Source: Nocardioides lacusdianchii
GTDB lineage: Bacteria; Actinomycetota; Actinomycetes; Propionibacteriales; Nocardioidaceae
DNA length: 64,000 bases
Direction of reading: 5' to 3'
NCBI RefSeq assembly: GCF_020102855.1
Contig: NZ_JADHZD010000003.1
Span: 124,001 to 188,000 of the forward strand
Made by a program: the position numbers and the translations under genes. The notes under the pieces were generated by a model, which was not told where the DNA came from, did no database searches, and worked only from the letters and a program-made list of their open reading frames with translations. Shown here piece after piece: positions 62,427-64,000 of this stretch (position 1 is the stretch's first letter; every line of letters starts with the position of its first letter).

Positions 62427-64000
62427 GCCGCGATCCCGTCCACCTGACCCGCGGCGGCGTCAGCGTCGTCCTGGCGCGCGACGACGCCGGCATCCCCTTC
62501 GTCGTCCACTGGGGAGCCGCCCTCGGTGACCTCGACGACGGAGCCCTCACCGCGCTGACCGCGGCGCACCGCCCCGGCGTCTCGCGCTCGTCGTACGACG
62601 TCCCGCGCCGCACCGGCGTGGTCCCCGACGTGACGCGCGGGTTCTCCGGCACCCCCGCGCTGTCGGGCCACCGGGTCGGCGGCGGCGCGAGTGCCGCCGC
62701 ACCGAGCCTCGTGGACTGGGAGGTCCTCGTCGGCGACGCCGCCATCACCGCCACGTCCGACGACGACGAGGCCGGGTGGTCGGTGACGCTCCAGCTCGGC
62801 CTCGACGACGCCGGGCTGCTCCACGCGCGCACCTCGGTCACCAACACCGCCGACGGCGACCTCCACCTCGCGTCGGCCCTCACCGCCCTGCCCGTCGCCG
62901 CGCACGCCACCGAGCTCCTCGACCTCACCGGGCGCTGGTGCAAGGAGCGCACCCCCCAGCGGCACCGCTGGGTGCAGGGCACCCACCGCCGCGACGCCCG
63001 CCACGGCCGCACCGGCCACGACGCCACGCTGCTGATGGTCGCCGGGACGCCCGGCTTCACCTTCGGCTCGGGCGAGGTCTGGGCGGTGCACACCGCCTGG
63101 AGCGGCAACCACACCCACTACGCCGAGCGCACGCCCGAGGGCGACTGCCTCGTCGGCGGTGGCGAGCTGCTCGAGCCCGGTGAGGTGGTGCTCGCGCCGG
63201 GCGAGACCTACCGCTCCCCCTGGCTGCTCGGCTCCTGGTCCGGGGCCGGCCTGGATGCGATGAGCCACCGCCTCCACGCCCACCTGCGCGCGGTGACGCC
63301 GCGGGCGCGCACCGAGCGGCCGGTCATCGCCAACTCGTGGGAGGCGGTCTACTTCGACCACTCCCTCGAGCGCATCGCCGAGCTGGCCGACACCGCGGCG
63401 TCGGTCGGGGTCGAGCGCTTCGTGCTCGACGACGGCTGGTTCCTCGGCCGCCGCGACGACACCGCCGGCCTCGGCGACTGGCAGGTCGACGCGGAGGTCT
63501 GGCCGCAGGGCCTGGCCCCGCTCGTGGAGCACGTCACCGGCCGCGGCATGGAGTTCGGCCTGTGGGTCGAGCCGGAGATGGTCAACCTCGACTCCGAGAC
63601 CGCCCGGCAGCATCCCGAGCGGGTGCTGCGCGGGCGGACCGAGGTGCCGCCGTCGTGGCGCCAGCAGCAGGTGCTCGACCTCCAGGACGAGGGGGCGTAC
63701 GACGACCTGCGCGACGCGCTGATCTCGCTGCTCGACGACCTCGACATCGCCTACCTCAAGTGGGACCACAACCGCGACCTCACCGACGTCACGCACGCCG
63801 GCCGCCCGGCGGTGCACGGGCAGACGCTCGCGGCCTACCGGCTCCTCGACGAGCTGCGCGACGCCCACCCGGCGCTGCAGATCGAGTCCTGCTCGTCGGG
63901 CGGCGGCCGCGTCGACGCCGAGGTGCTCACCCGCACCGACCGGATCTGGCCGAGCGACACCAACGACCCGCTCGAGCGCCAGCACCTCCAGCGGTGGACG
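62423..64000 (+). CDS. GH36 alpha-galactosidase, 3' end cut by the window
   Basis: Alpha-galactosidase (melibiose, raffinose) of family 36; 526 codons are inside the window and no stop is reached. N-terminal beta-sandwich (VHWGAALGDLDDG, HYAERTPEGD), then the barrel with WEAVYFD, FVLDDGWFLGRRDD, LWVEPEMVN, the nucleophile D448 (LKWDHNRD), SCSSGGGR and the acid/base D512 (WPSDTND). ATG at 62423 overlaps the deoR stop as ATGA. Works with GH42 and the importer next door; its galactose would go to galK. Confidence 0.95.
   Translation, partial: MSRDPVHLTRGGVSVVLARDDAGIPFVVHWGAALGDLDDGALTALTAAHRPGVSRSSYDVPRRTGVVPDVTRGFSGTPALSGHRVGGGASAAAPSLVDWEVLVGDAAITATSDDDEAGWSVTLQLGLDDAGLLHARTSVTNTADGDLHLASALTALPVAAHATELLDLTGRWCKERTPQRHRWVQGTHRRDARHGRTGHDATLLMVAGTPGFTFGSGEVWAVHTAWSGNHTHYAERTPEGDCLVGGGELLEPGEVVLAPGETYRSPWLLGSWSGAGLDAMSHRLHAHLRAVTPRARTERPVIANSWEAVYFDHSLERIAELADTAASVGVERFVLDDGWFLGRRDDTAGLGDWQVDAEVWPQGLAPLVEHVTGRGMEFGLWVEPEMVNLDSETARQHPERVLRGRTEVPPSWRQQQVLDLQDEGAYDDLRDALISLLDDLDIAYLKWDHNRDLTDVTHAGRPAVHGQTLAAYRLLDELRDAHPALQIESCSSGGGRVDAEVLTRTDRIWPSDTNDPLERQHLQRWT

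Overview
The window is very GC-rich (roughly 70%), uses GTG starts freely and is densely packed on both strands. Gene content (single-copy LytB/IspH next to a YciO protein, RmuC with a small membrane partner, GlpX-type fructose bisphosphatase, LpqY/SugABC-like importer, short-chain Z-isoprenyl transferase, PIN-PhoH protein, DUF4245 and DUF1707 proteins) points to a chromosome of an actinobacterium of the Nocardioides / Propionibacteriales kind. No phage, integrase, transposase, CRISPR array, rRNA or tRNA was seen. The left edge cuts an exonuclease III gene and the right edge cuts an alpha-galactosidase gene.

Layout. 1-7.5 kb: DNA repair and housekeeping (xth, MFS permease, rmuC, small membrane protein, yciO-ispH, divergent xseA-xseB, DUF4245). 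7.6-10.5 kb: molybdate operon (HTH-Mop regulator, modA, modB, modC). 10.5-13.4 kb: glpX and two alpha/beta hydrolases. 13.4-28.3 kb: first sugar region, with galK, an LpqY-SugABC-like importer, amylosucrase, a second importer (ATPase divergent from binding protein and two permeases), GH1 beta-glucosidase and a LacI regulator. 28.3-37.5 kb: DUF1707 protein, CapA-M15 fusion, flavin monooxygenase-like protein, ICL/PEP-mutase-family enzyme, a PotABCD-like importer. 37.5-46 kb: class I fumarase, two paralogous B12-binding MerR regulators around a small membrane protein, spermidine-synthase-like protein, penicillin-binding protein, class II fumarase, DUF4396 protein. 46-55 kb: secreted transglycosylase-like protein, PhoH, isoprenyl transferase, TrhA/hemolysin III, DUF1353 membrane protein, glycosyltransferase, alditol-oxidase-like protein, YihY. 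55.4-64 kb: a decayed nagA followed by a galactoside cluster (binding protein and two permeases without an ATPase, GH42 beta-galactosidase, DeoR regulator, GH36 alpha-galactosidase).

How it fits together. The sugar genes form a catabolic chain: three importers bring in oligosaccharides, GH1, GH42, GH36 and amylosucrase cut or convert them, galactokinase feeds released galactose into the Leloir pathway, and glpX supports gluconeogenic flux. Control elements are visible: two CRP-like sites and a LacI/cre-like operator in the divergent promoter of the second importer, and a palindrome plus a CRP-like site between galK and the first importer.

The most interesting observations are: (1) two CarH/LitR-type regulators, both with the W-x9-E-H cobalamin photoreceptor motif, next to a small unknown membrane protein whose promoter carries pairs of 11-bp direct repeats; (2) a CsoR-type operator sitting inside the spacer of a complete leaderless promoter in front of a His/Cys-containing DUF4396 membrane protein, pointing to copper; (3) a recurrent leaderless-promoter layout, a -10 hexamer of form (T/C)AnnnT placed 6 to 9 bases before the start codon, at about twenty genes; (4) an ABC permease gene that seems to start at CTG; (5) palindromic repeats, one of which codes for the C-terminus of galactokinase.
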